Part shown: positions 1 through 5,956 of the stretch, piece by piece
Layout: each line of letters starts with the position of its first letter
How positions within the stretch are numbered: position 1 is the first letter of the stretch
NCBI GenBank assembly: GCA_029058455.1
Contig: JAIDXU010000262.1
Coordinates: 1 to 6,003 of the forward strand
DNA from: Paramuribaculum sp.
Lineage (GTDB): Bacteria; Bacteroidota; Bacteroidia; Bacteroidales; Muribaculaceae
DNA: 6,003 nt
Reading direction: 5' to 3'
Position numbers and translations under genes: made by a program
Notes under the pieces: generated by a model
The model's input: only the letters and a program-made list of their open reading frames with translations
Told to the model about the DNA's origin: nothing
Database searches by the model: none

Positions 1-8
1 ATTCAACC

Positions 9-1301
9 ATGAAACTTTCACCTGCAATCTGCTTGTTAACAGCTTTTTTGTCGGCAGCCTCAATCTGCTGCACACGCAATGCCGAAACAGCATCAGCTTC
101 TGACGACGCTCCTCAGTTTGTAACAGTGAGCGACGGCAACTTCATGATCGGCGATTCGATTTATAAATATAAAGGCGCCAACATGTGGTATGCCGCAATT
201 CTCGGCTCAGAAGGTCAGGGTGGCGATCGCGCCCGTCTCATAGCCGAACTCGACACACTCAAAAGCCTCGGCATTGACAACCTGCGTATCCTTGCCGGTG
301 CCGGCGAGGGCGATGACGATCTTCCCTGCCACATAATGCCGGTGCTTCAGACCGCTCCCGGCGTATATAACGACACCATTCTCGAAGGTCTCGACTTCCT
401 GCTCGCCGAGCTTGAAAAGAGAGACATGAAAGCAGTGCTCTATCTCAACAACTCATGGGAATGGAGCGGCGGCTATAGCACATATCTCGAGTGGGCCGGT
501 AAAGGCAAAGCCCTCATTCCTGCTATCGACGGCTATAACAACTATTGCGACTATGTAGCTCAGTTCGTAACCAACGACTCAGCCAAGAAAATGGCTGCCG
601 ACCATGTAAGAAAAATTGTAGGCCGCACCAATTCAATCACCGGCAAACCCTACTCCGAATCTCCCGCCATCATGTCATGGCAGGTTGCCAACGAGCCCCG
701 TGCTTTTGCCAGAGACTCGGTCACCAAAGAAAGCTTCTATGAGTGGGTTACCTCAACCGCCTCGCTTATCAAGAGCCTTGACCCCAACCACCTTGTATCG
801 ACCGGCAGCGAAGGCTATATCGGATGTGAAGGAGACCTTGATCTCTGGACCCGTATCCACACCTATCCCGACATCGACTATGCCAACATCCACATCTGGC
901 CTTATAACTGGGGCTGGGCTTCGAAAACCAACCCCGACGGCGACATCGACCAATCGATCGCCTACTCATATCAGTATATCAAAGACCACAGCGATGCCCT
1001 TGCCGGCCGCCGTCCTCTGGTAATCGAGGAGTTCGGTTATCCCCGCGAAAACGGCCGGTTCGCCGTGACTACACCCACCGGCTCACGCGACAAATTCTAT
1101 GAGTTTATCTTCTCGATAGTCGACACAACATCTATGGTCAACGGCTGCAACTTCTGGGCATGGGGCGGCGACGTTGTTCCTCCCCACGCCGACGCATGGC
1201 AGAAATGGGATCCCTATACCGGCGACCCCGCTCAGGAGCCCCAGGGTCTCTATTCGGTATTTGCCGGTGACTCCACCACCATCTCTCTGCTCAAAAAATA
1301 A
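9..1301 (+). CDS. Exported GH5 family (GH5_7-like) endo-beta-1,4-mannanase
   Basis: Secreted glycoside hydrolase predicted to cleave internal beta-1,4-mannosidic bonds of mannans by the retaining mechanism. The 430 residues open with a hydrophobic signal segment (about 5-20) ending in a Cys pair (C20/C21), so it may be a lipoprotein, although the lipobox is not canonical. The rest is one TIM-barrel domain (about 36-428). Visible GH5 landmarks are R93 in NLRILAG, the acid/base E229 in WQVANEPR, H295 in HIWPYNW, the likely nucleophile E341 in VIEEFGYPR, and the FWAWGG aromatic stretch at 382-387. ANEPR and the late QKWDPYTGDPAQEPQG segment fit the bacterial GH5_7 mannanases. The length is normal for a single-domain enzyme, and no carbohydrate-binding module is seen. 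The start at 9 gives the complete signal peptide. Only 8 bases lie upstream, so its promoter and any mannan utilisation locus are out of view. Family assignment is firm; mannan as substrate is inferred from subfamily resemblance. Confidence 0.9.
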   Translation: MKLSPAICLLTAFLSAASICCTRNAETASASDDAPQFVTVSDGNFMIGDSIYKYKGANMWYAAILGSEGQGGDRARLIAELDTLKSLGIDNLRILAGAGEGDDDLPCHIMPVLQTAPGVYNDTILEGLDFLLAELEKRDMKAVLYLNNSWEWSGGYSTYLEWAGKGKALIPAIDGYNNYCDYVAQFVTNDSAKKMAADHVRKIVGRTNSITGKPYSESPAIMSWQVANEPRAFARDSVTKESFYEWVTSTASLIKSLDPNHLVSTGSEGYIGCEGDLDLWTRIHTYPDIDYANIHIWPYNWGWASKTNPDGDIDQSIAYSYQYIKDHSDALAGRRPLVIEEFGYPRENGRFAVTTPTGSRDKFYEFIFSIVDTTSMVNGCNFWAWGGDVVPPHADAWQKWDPYTGDPAQEPQGLYSVFAGDSTTISLLKK

Positions 1302-1311
1302 GAATAAAAAC

Positions 1312-1329
1312 GGCGTGATTCCCCACGCC
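1312..1329. terminator. Hairpin after the mannanase gene; U-tract only on minus strand
   Basis: GGCGTG (1312-1317) and CACGCC (1324-1329) form a perfect 6-bp stem with a 6-nt loop, 10 bases after the mannanase stop. An A-rich run (about 1293-1310) precedes the stem, so a transcript from the minus strand would show stem plus U-tract, the classic intrinsic terminator form. In the gene's own direction the stem is followed by a C/G-rich stretch without U-run. It may mark the 3' end of the mannanase mRNA or stop antisense transcription; termination in the plus direction is uncertain. Confidence 0.45.
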
Positions 1330-1360
1330 TGCCCCGGGAATATCAACAACCGACAGAATT

Positions 1361-1388
1361 GTAGCGGCGCTAACAATCGCGCCGCTAC
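1361..1388. repeat. Perfect 10-bp-arm palindrome, REP-like intergenic element
   Basis: GTAGCGGCGC (1361-1370) is exactly reverse-complementary to GCGCCGCTAC (1379-1388), with the loop TAACAATC between them. The arms are very G+C-rich inside an otherwise A/T-rich spacer. Two CCCGGG hexamers (1333-1338 and 1394-1399) lie outside it and could pair as an outer stem. No U-run follows directly (TTTT only at 1400-1403), so it is a poor intrinsic terminator. Short, strong intergenic palindromes of this kind resemble the dispersed REP-type repeats of many bacterial genomes. The inverted repeat is directly visible; the REP identity is a guess, because only one copy is in this window. Confidence 0.6.
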
Positions 1389-1415
1389 TACCACCCGGGT
1401 TTTGAAAAAATTGTG

Positions 1416-1423
1416 TAATTTTG
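1416..1423 (+). promoter_or_regulatory. Putative -7 promoter element for the rsmA operon
   Basis: TAATTTTG matches the Bacteroidota -7 consensus TAnnTTTG exactly and ends 19 bases before the rsmA start codon, implying a very short leader. The only upstream TTTG (1401-1404) is 11 bases away, too close for the usual spacing of about 20, so the -33 element is weak or absent. The expected -33 position (about 1392-1395) lies just beyond the palindrome at 1361-1388. Confidence 0.5.
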
Positions 1424-1442
1424 TAATTCAAATTTCACACTG

Positions 1443-2243
1443 ATGGCGCAGGTTAAACCCAAAAAAGCTCTTGGCCAGCATTTTCTGACCGACACCGACA
1501 TAGCCCGCCGAATTGCCGACACACTGCTCCCCTACAAGGGGCTGAGAGTGGTGGAAGTTGGTCCGGGCATGGGTGTGCTTACCCGCTTTCTTCTCGAAGC
1601 GGGCCATGATGTTACAGTCATAGAAATCGACCATGAGAGCGTGGAATACCTCAAAAACCGGTTTCCGCAGCTCGAAAGCGAGGGCAGAATAATAGAGGGT
1701 GATTTTCTCACCACCGACCTCAACGAGCTTTTCCCCGGTCCGGAACCTATATGCGTCATTGGCAATTATCCCTATAATATCTCCTCACAGATTTTCTTCC
1801 ACATTCTCGACTTCAAAGACAGGGTAGTGTGCTGCTCGGGTATGCTCCAGAAAGAAGTGGCCGAGCGTATCACCGCTCCCGAAGGCAACAAGACCCGCGG
1901 TATTCTGAGCGTATTGCTTCAGGCGTGGTATAACGCCGAATATCTGTTCACCGTCAGCGAGCATGTGTTTAACCCGCCTCCAAAGGTCAAGAGCGGCGTG
2001 ATAAGGCTGGTGAGAAACGATGTCACCGACCTCGGCACCGATCCGCGCCTCTTCAAACAGGTTGTGAAAACCACCTTCGGTCAGCGCCGCAAAATGTTGC
2101 GCAGCTCATTGCGCCCGTTATGGGGCACTGCAACTCCCCCGCCCACCGATCATCCCCTCCTCTCCATGCGCCCCGAACAGCTCTCGGTGGCTCAGTTTAT
2201 TGAATTGACCAATCTCGTAGCTTCAACCCGTCGGCAACAATGA
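1443..2243 (+). CDS. rsmA: 16S rRNA (adenine1518-N6/adenine1519-N6)-dimethyltransferase
   Basis: RsmA (KsgA) uses S-adenosylmethionine to dimethylate two adjacent adenines in the 3'-terminal helix 45 of 16S rRNA, a late step and checkpoint in 30S assembly in the cytoplasm. At 266 residues it has the normal family length. In order: the N-terminal KKALGQHFL motif (7-15), the SAM-binding loop EVGPGMGVLT (38-47), the acidic strand end VIEID (59-63) that holds the SAM ribose, GDF (86-88), the catalytic GNYPYNISSQ (107-116; the NLPY-type motif, with Tyr in place of Leu), FNPPPKVKSGVIRL (176-189) and the C-terminal FGQRRKMLRSSL (212-223). All motifs are intact. The start is set by the KKALGQHFL motif lying right at the N-terminus. 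The stop overlaps the next start as ATGA, so translation is probably coupled to mgtE. Confidence 0.97.
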   Translation: MAQVKPKKALGQHFLTDTDIARRIADTLLPYKGLRVVEVGPGMGVLTRFLLEAGHDVTVIEIDHESVEYLKNRFPQLESEGRIIEGDFLTTDLNELFPGPEPICVIGNYPYNISSQIFFHILDFKDRVVCCSGMLQKEVAERITAPEGNKTRGILSVLLQAWYNAEYLFTVSEHVFNPPPKVKSGVIRLVRNDVTDLGTDPRLFKQVVKTTFGQRRKMLRSSLRPLWGTATPPPTDHPLLSMRPEQLSVAQFIELTNLVASTRRQQ

Positions 2244-3604
2244 AAGAGTTTACCCACAATGACATAGAGAACATCCGCCGCATAGTGGCCGAGCGCGACA
2301 CCGAAGCCGCCAACCGCGAGCTGGCCGAACTCCACCCCGCCGAGATAGCCGAGCTCTATCAGAGTCTCGACCTCGAGGAGGCGGAATTTCTGTTTTCACT
2401 GCTCGACGACGACATAGCCGCCGACGTGCTGATGGAGCTTGACGAGGAGGACCGCCGCAAGCTGCTCAGCTCAATGCCCGCCGAGGATATCGCCAAGCAG
2501 TTCATCGAACACCTCGACACCGACGACGCCGTAGATATTATTCAGGAACTCGACGAGGAAGACCGCGACGAGATTCTGTCACACATCGACGACGTTGAAC
2601 AGGCCGGCGACATTATCGACCTCCTGAAATATGACAACGACACCGCCGGCGGCCTTATGGGCACCGAGATGATCGTGGTCAATGAAAACTGGAGTATGCC
2701 GGAATGTATCAAGCAGATGAGGATGCAGGCCGAGGATATGGATGAAATCTATTATGTGTATGTGGTCGACAACGATTATAAACTCAAAGGTGTGCTTCCG
2801 CTCAAAAAGCTCATCACCCACCCCTCGGTGTCGAAAATAAAACATGTGATGGAGGAAACTCCCGTGTCGGTCAAAGCCGACACACCCATCGATGAGGTGG
2901 CCCTCGACTTCGAAAAATATGACCTTGTGGCAATGCCCGTGGTCGACTCGATAGGCCGTCTGTTAGGCCGCATCACCGTCGACGACGTGATGGACGAGGT
3001 GCGTGAATCATCTGAAAGAGACTATCAGTTGGCATCAGGTCTTTCGAGCGACGTAGAAACCGATGACACGCTTTTCACCCAAACCAAAGCGCGTCTGCCG
3101 TGGCTGCTCATAGGCATGTTGGGCGGTATCGGCAACTCTCTGATTCTCGGCAACTTTGAGTCGGGTTTCACAGCCGACCCCACTCTGGCGCTCTTCATTC
3201 CCCTCATCGGCGGAACCGGCGGTAATGTCGGCACCCAGTCGAGCGCTATCGTTGTGCAGGGTCTTGCCAACGGCACCCTCGACCTGCGCAACTCCGGCAA
3301 GCAGCTCTTCAAGGAGCTTGGTGTGGGTCTTATCAACGGCTGCATAATCTCGCTGCTTGTGTTCGGCTATAACTTCCTGAAACTCGGCTCCGCCCATCAG
3401 GTCACCACCATAGCCGTATCTCTGTCGCTTCTCGCCGTGGTATTGTTTGCCTCGGTGTTCGGCACATTCGTGCCCCTCACCCTCGAGCGCTTCAAAATCG
3501 ATCCCGCCCTCGCCACAGGCCCCTTTATTTCTATCACCAACGACATTATCGGCATGGTAATCTACATGTCGATCTCATCTCTTTTCCTCAGTCTCCTCGC
3601 CTGA
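2240..3604 (+). CDS. mgtE: MgtE-family magnesium transporter
   Basis: Inner-membrane Mg2+ channel/transporter, a homodimer gated by cytosolic Mg2+. The 454 residues have the full family architecture: an acidic helical N domain (about 5-130), two CBS domains (about 137-197 and 200-257), a plug/linker helix (about 258-285) and a five-helix membrane domain (about 286-454). The N domain carries a recurring ELDEEDR motif (66-72 and 103-109), as expected for its superhelical repeats. Pore-region landmarks are GGTGGNVGTQSSA (324-336) and DPALATGPFISITNDIIG (421-438), where D435 is the likely pore-lining Asp that coordinates Mg2+. The many Asp/Glu in the N and CBS domains fit Mg2+ sensing by the protein itself. 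No Mg2+ riboswitch is possible upstream because the start overlaps rsmA. The start at 2240 gives a complete N domain. The histidine kinase gene follows after 12 bases. Confidence 0.95.
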   Translation: MKEFTHNDIENIRRIVAERDTEAANRELAELHPAEIAELYQSLDLEEAEFLFSLLDDDIAADVLMELDEEDRRKLLSSMPAEDIAKQFIEHLDTDDAVDIIQELDEEDRDEILSHIDDVEQAGDIIDLLKYDNDTAGGLMGTEMIVVNENWSMPECIKQMRMQAEDMDEIYYVYVVDNDYKLKGVLPLKKLITHPSVSKIKHVMEETPVSVKADTPIDEVALDFEKYDLVAMPVVDSIGRLLGRITVDDVMDEVRESSERDYQLASGLSSDVETDDTLFTQTKARLPWLLIGMLGGIGNSLILGNFESGFTADPTLALFIPLIGGTGGNVGTQSSAIVVQGLANGTLDLRNSGKQLFKELGVGLINGCIISLLVFGYNFLKLGSAHQVTTIAVSLSLLAVVLFASVFGTFVPLTLERFKIDPALATGPFISITNDIIGMVIYMSISSLFLSLLA

Positions 3605-3616
3605 CCCCGCGCCTTA

Positions 3617-4750
3617 ATGACAATAACCCCCAAAAACACACTCCGACGGCTCACCGACCTACTCATACATCTTATCGTCATAGCGATATTGTGTGTGTTT
3701 CCGGAAATGCTCACCGCCGTGTCGTTTTTCGGAACGGCGCCCACGGTAGTCTACCTCCGCGCAATAATCTATCTCGGAGTGTTCTACCTCAACTATTATA
3801 TCATAGCGCCGCGCTGCCTTGACCGCAGACACGGCTTTCTGACTTTCGTGTCGATCAATTTCGGAGTGCTGATAGCGATGCTCGCCTTGTGTCAGCTTGC
3901 AAGCTGGGCGGTATATAAAATCAAACCGTTCTCACCCGGGCTTGAGCTTGAACATCTCACAATGATATTGCGCGACATGATCATGATAATACTCGTGATA
4001 GCGCTTTGCACCGCCATAAGAATGTCGCAGAGATGGATCGAGCAGGATAACAAGACTCAGGAAGCTATCTCATCCCAGCGCACCGACGAGCTGAGATCGC
4101 TCCGCTCACAGCTTCATCCCCATTTTCTTTTCAATACCCTCAACTCCATCTACGCCCTCATCGACATCTCGCCCAAGAAAGCGCAATCGTCGCTTCACGA
4201 GTTAAGCAACCTGTTGCGCTACACCCTATATGACAACCGGGGCGAAACCGTCACCCTGCGCCGCGAACTGGATTTTGTGCGCCATCTCGTGGAACTTCAG
4301 TCGCTGCGCATGTCCGATCCCTCGCGCATATCGCTCACTCTCGATGATGACGGCTGCGGCGACTGGAGAATCACCCCCCTGCTGTTTATAACCCTCATCG
4401 AAAATGTGTTTAAACACGGATTGGCAGCCCCCGGCCCGATCATCATCTCGATAATAGCCTCACGAGCCACCAACACCGTTGTGTGTCACACATCCAACCC
4501 GGTTGCGCACCCGGCCATCAACACCATAAAAAAGTCGGAAAAAGCCGACGGAGGCATAGGGCTCAACAATCTCAGGCGTCGTCTGCAACTTATCTACGGC
4601 AAGACGGCCACTCTCTCGGTAGTCAGCGACAGCCAGAGCTTCAAAGCCACTCTCGAAGTGCCTCTCGCCCCCTACTATTCGGAAAAAGCCGAGCCGGCTC
4701 CGGAACATATCACCACACGACTCTCTATCTCTAACACCCTAAGCAAATGA
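3617..4750 (+). CDS. LytS/YpdA-type membrane sensor histidine kinase
   Basis: Predicted kinase that autophosphorylates on His and passes the phosphate to the LytTR regulator encoded next. The 377 residues begin with about four membrane helices (roughly 12-33, 43-64, 75-100, 117-136) joined by short loops. There is no sizeable periplasmic domain and no PAS, GAF or HAMP domain, so the signal is probably perceived in or at the membrane. A short helical linker (138-160) leads to the His_kinase domain with LRSQLHPHFLFNTLNS (162-177; H169 is the likely phospho-acceptor). The ATPase part has the N box ITPLLFITLIENVFKHG (252-268, N263) and the G box GGIGLNNLRRRL (312-323). This layout is common in Bacteroidota. 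A polar tail (about 354-377) extends beyond the catalytic fold. The start lies 12 bases after mgtE and the stop overlaps the regulator start as ATGA, implying coupled translation. Ligand unknown. Confidence 0.92.
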   Translation: MTITPKNTLRRLTDLLIHLIVIAILCVFPEMLTAVSFFGTAPTVVYLRAIIYLGVFYLNYYIIAPRCLDRRHGFLTFVSINFGVLIAMLALCQLASWAVYKIKPFSPGLELEHLTMILRDMIMIILVIALCTAIRMSQRWIEQDNKTQEAISSQRTDELRSLRSQLHPHFLFNTLNSIYALIDISPKKAQSSLHELSNLLRYTLYDNRGETVTLRRELDFVRHLVELQSLRMSDPSRISLTLDDDGCGDWRITPLLFITLIENVFKHGLAAPGPIIISIIASRATNTVVCHTSNPVAHPAINTIKKSEKADGGIGLNNLRRRLQLIYGKTATLSVVSDSQSFKATLEVPLAPYYSEKAEPAPEHITTRLSISNTLSK

Positions 4751-5553
4751 CCAACCTCAGCCAGCGTCCTTTGAAATGTTGCGTGGTTGACGACGAGCCT
4801 CTCGCCGCCAATCTCATAGCCTCATATATCGATCGCACACCCTTTCTCACCAATGCAGGCACTTATAACACCGCAACCGATGCCATACGCGCAATTCTTC
4901 ACAGCGACATCGAGCTTGTGTTTCTCGACATCAACATGCCGGGGCTCAGCGGACTGGATATTGCCCACATCATCTCGCCCCACACCCATGTGATTTTCAT
5001 AACCGCCTACGACAACTATGCCCTCGAGGGGTTCAGAGTCAACGCGCTCGACTATCTGCTCAAGCCGGTGAGCTATGAGGAATTTCTCAATTCGGCCAAC
5101 AAAGCCATGCGAATCGCTCCCGTGTGGCGCTCAGAGGCCGACCGCGACCCGGAGCAGCAGTCCGGCGAAGCTGTCACCGCCGACAAGACCCGCTATCCCG
5201 CCCATATAATAGTGAAAAGCGAATACAAGCTCATACAGATTCCCGTCAGTTCGATTCTCTATATCGAGGGACTGAAAGACTATGTGAGAATATTCAGCGA
5301 GGATAACGACAAAGGTGTGATGACACTCATGAGCATAAAAGCTCTCGAGAAATCGCTCTCGCCCGACAAGTTTATGAGAGTACACCGCTCATATATTGTC
5401 AACACCGACAAAATCAAGGTCATAGAGCGCAACCGCATTGTGTTCGGCAACACCTACATTCCTGTCTCGGAGTCCTACCGTTCATCGTTCGCACAATATA
5501 TAAACAACCGCGCCGTGCCTGCACAACGCGGAGAAAACAGCGCGGAAAACTGA
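4747..5553 (+). CDS. LytTR-family response regulator
   Basis: Cytoplasmic transcription regulator, cognate to the kinase it overlaps by 4 bp. Of 268 residues, 8-122 form a CheY-like receiver: acidic pocket D15/D16 in VVDDEP, phospho-acceptor D61 in FLDINMPGLSG, T86 in FITAYDNYA and K106 in DYLLKPV, all intact. After a polar linker (about 125-150) comes a LytTR DNA-binding domain (about 152-253) with the family signatures ILYIEGLKDYVRI (170-182), MRVHRSYIVN (210-219) and the late PVSESYR (239-245). Such regulators bind short direct repeats upstream of targets; none can be assigned here. The C-terminus (RGENSAEN) is encoded by a short imperfect direct repeat and runs into a terminator-like hairpin. 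It is the last gene of the run that begins with rsmA. Family call is firm; the regulon is unknown. Confidence 0.94.
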   Translation: MTNLSQRPLKCCVVDDEPLAANLIASYIDRTPFLTNAGTYNTATDAIRAILHSDIELVFLDINMPGLSGLDIAHIISPHTHVIFITAYDNYALEGFRVNALDYLLKPVSYEEFLNSANKAMRIAPVWRSEADRDPEQQSGEAVTADKTRYPAHIIVKSEYKLIQIPVSSILYIEGLKDYVRIFSEDNDKGVMTLMSIKALEKSLSPDKFMRVHRSYIVNTDKIKVIERNRIVFGNTYIPVSESYRSSFAQYINNRAVPAQRGENSAEN

Positions 5554-5572
5554 CACTGTCAGCTCTCCGCGC
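5540..5572. terminator. Two-tier hairpin between convergent genes, overlapping the regulator's stop
   Basis: GCGCGGA (5540-5546) pairs with TCCGCGC (5566-5572), enclosing a 3/3 internal loop and an inner stem CTGAC/GTCAG (5550-5554 and 5558-5562) with a 3-nt loop. The regulator's stop codon (5551-5553) lies inside the inner stem. On the plus side the stem is followed by CTTAAAAATTT, with few U residues at once. On the minus side it is followed by TGTTTTCT, a better U-tract. It is probably a shared terminator for the four-gene run and the convergent small gene, and looks stronger for the latter. Confidence 0.6.
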
Positions 5573-5602
5573 CTTAAAAATTTCCTTAAACTGTTAATAA
5601 CC

Positions 5603-5773
5603 CTAAGCGAGCAGATAGCGAATCGAAGGGATATTGGTGGTGATAACCTGAGCGGCTACATCAGTGTCGCCAAAGAGGTCGGCGATAGTGAGCCAGATGA
5701 TCAATAACACTATTAATACAAGCACGCCTATTATAAGCCATGCACTTGTGCGGGATTTCTTTTCTTGAGCCAT
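5603..5773 (-). CDS. Small single-pass membrane protein, 56 residues, function unknown
   Basis: Reading the minus strand from the ATG at 5773 gives an uninterrupted 56-residue protein starting MAQEKKSRTSAW and ending IPSIRYLLA with a TAG stop. A short basic N-terminus (K5, K6, R8) precedes one strongly hydrophobic helix (about 12-30, LIIGVLVLIVLLIIWLTI), followed by a mildly polar tail (31-56). The positive-inside rule suggests the N-terminus is cytoplasmic and the tail periplasmic. Support for a real gene: it fills the convergent gap exactly, codon choice (frequent ATA and CTC/CTT) resembles its neighbours, the leader is A/T-rich as is usual in Bacteroidota, and a hairpin with a U-tract follows in its direction. 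No Bacteroidota promoter motif is obvious upstream. I do not recognise a family. It might be an accessory subunit or a stress-related small membrane protein, but nothing in the sequence says which. Confidence 0.68.
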   Translation of the reverse strand: MAQEKKSRTSAWLIIGVLVLIVLLIIWLTIADLFGDTDVAAQVITTNIPSIRYLLA

Positions 5774-5956
5774 AATTGATGAATTTTTATTGTTTTACTT
5801 TCATAACAATCATTTCGGCCGTTTGGTTTTCGAGACCCGCAATCTTTTGCATGAAATAAGCTTTTCCGAGCCATATTTTCAACATCATGTTTTGACCACA
5901 AGACATAAAAGAGCTATATTTGCACTTCATCAGCCAAAGAAGCAACAAACCATACC
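5774..5956. other. Divergent intergenic region
   Basis: This 183-base A/T-rich spacer separates the minus-strand small membrane protein gene from the plus-strand gene that starts at 5957. It holds the rightward promoter at 5891-5922. For the leftward gene I see no TAnnTTTG on the minus strand. I found no ORF, tRNA or strong inverted repeat in it. Confidence 0.6.
5891..5922 (+). promoter_or_regulatory. Bacteroidota-type promoter for the gene at 5957
   Basis: TTTG (5891-5894) and TATATTTG (5915-5922) match the Bacteroidota primary-sigma consensus (-33 TTTG, -7 TAnnTTTG) exactly, 20 bases apart, which is within the usual spacing. Transcription would begin around 5927-5931, giving a leader of roughly 26-30 bases before the ATG at 5957. 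The match is better than that upstream of rsmA, so constitutive expression of fair strength is plausible. Confidence 0.72.

Noticed and set aside
685..1023. 112-codon plus-strand frame inside the mannanase gene
   Set aside because: Pro/Thr/Ser-rich out-of-frame translation covering the catalytic NEP and HIWPYNW regions of the real gene; a frame shadow.
1083..1394. 103-codon minus-strand open frame across the mannanase 3' end and the spacer
   Set aside because: Most of it is antisense to conserved GH5 sequence and it runs through both spacer hairpins; its product looks like non-coding translation.
1401..1404. TTTG as the -33 box of the rsmA promoter
   Set aside because: It is only 11 bases from the -7 element, far shorter than the roughly 20 expected.
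1302..1442. Mg2+ riboswitch (M-box) or other riboswitch upstream of the rsmA-mgtE run
   Set aside because: The predicted leader after the -7 element is only about 15 bases, and no multi-helix aptamer pattern is visible; mgtE itself overlaps rsmA and has no leader of its own.
1174..1443. 89-codon plus-strand frame reaching the rsmA start
   Set aside because: Out-of-frame within the mannanase, then low-complexity through the spacer; no start context or domain.
3035..3397. 120-codon minus-strand open frame inside mgtE
   Set aside because: It lies wholly antisense to the conserved MgtE membrane domain, has no recognisable motif, and is explained by the codon bias of the plus-strand gene.
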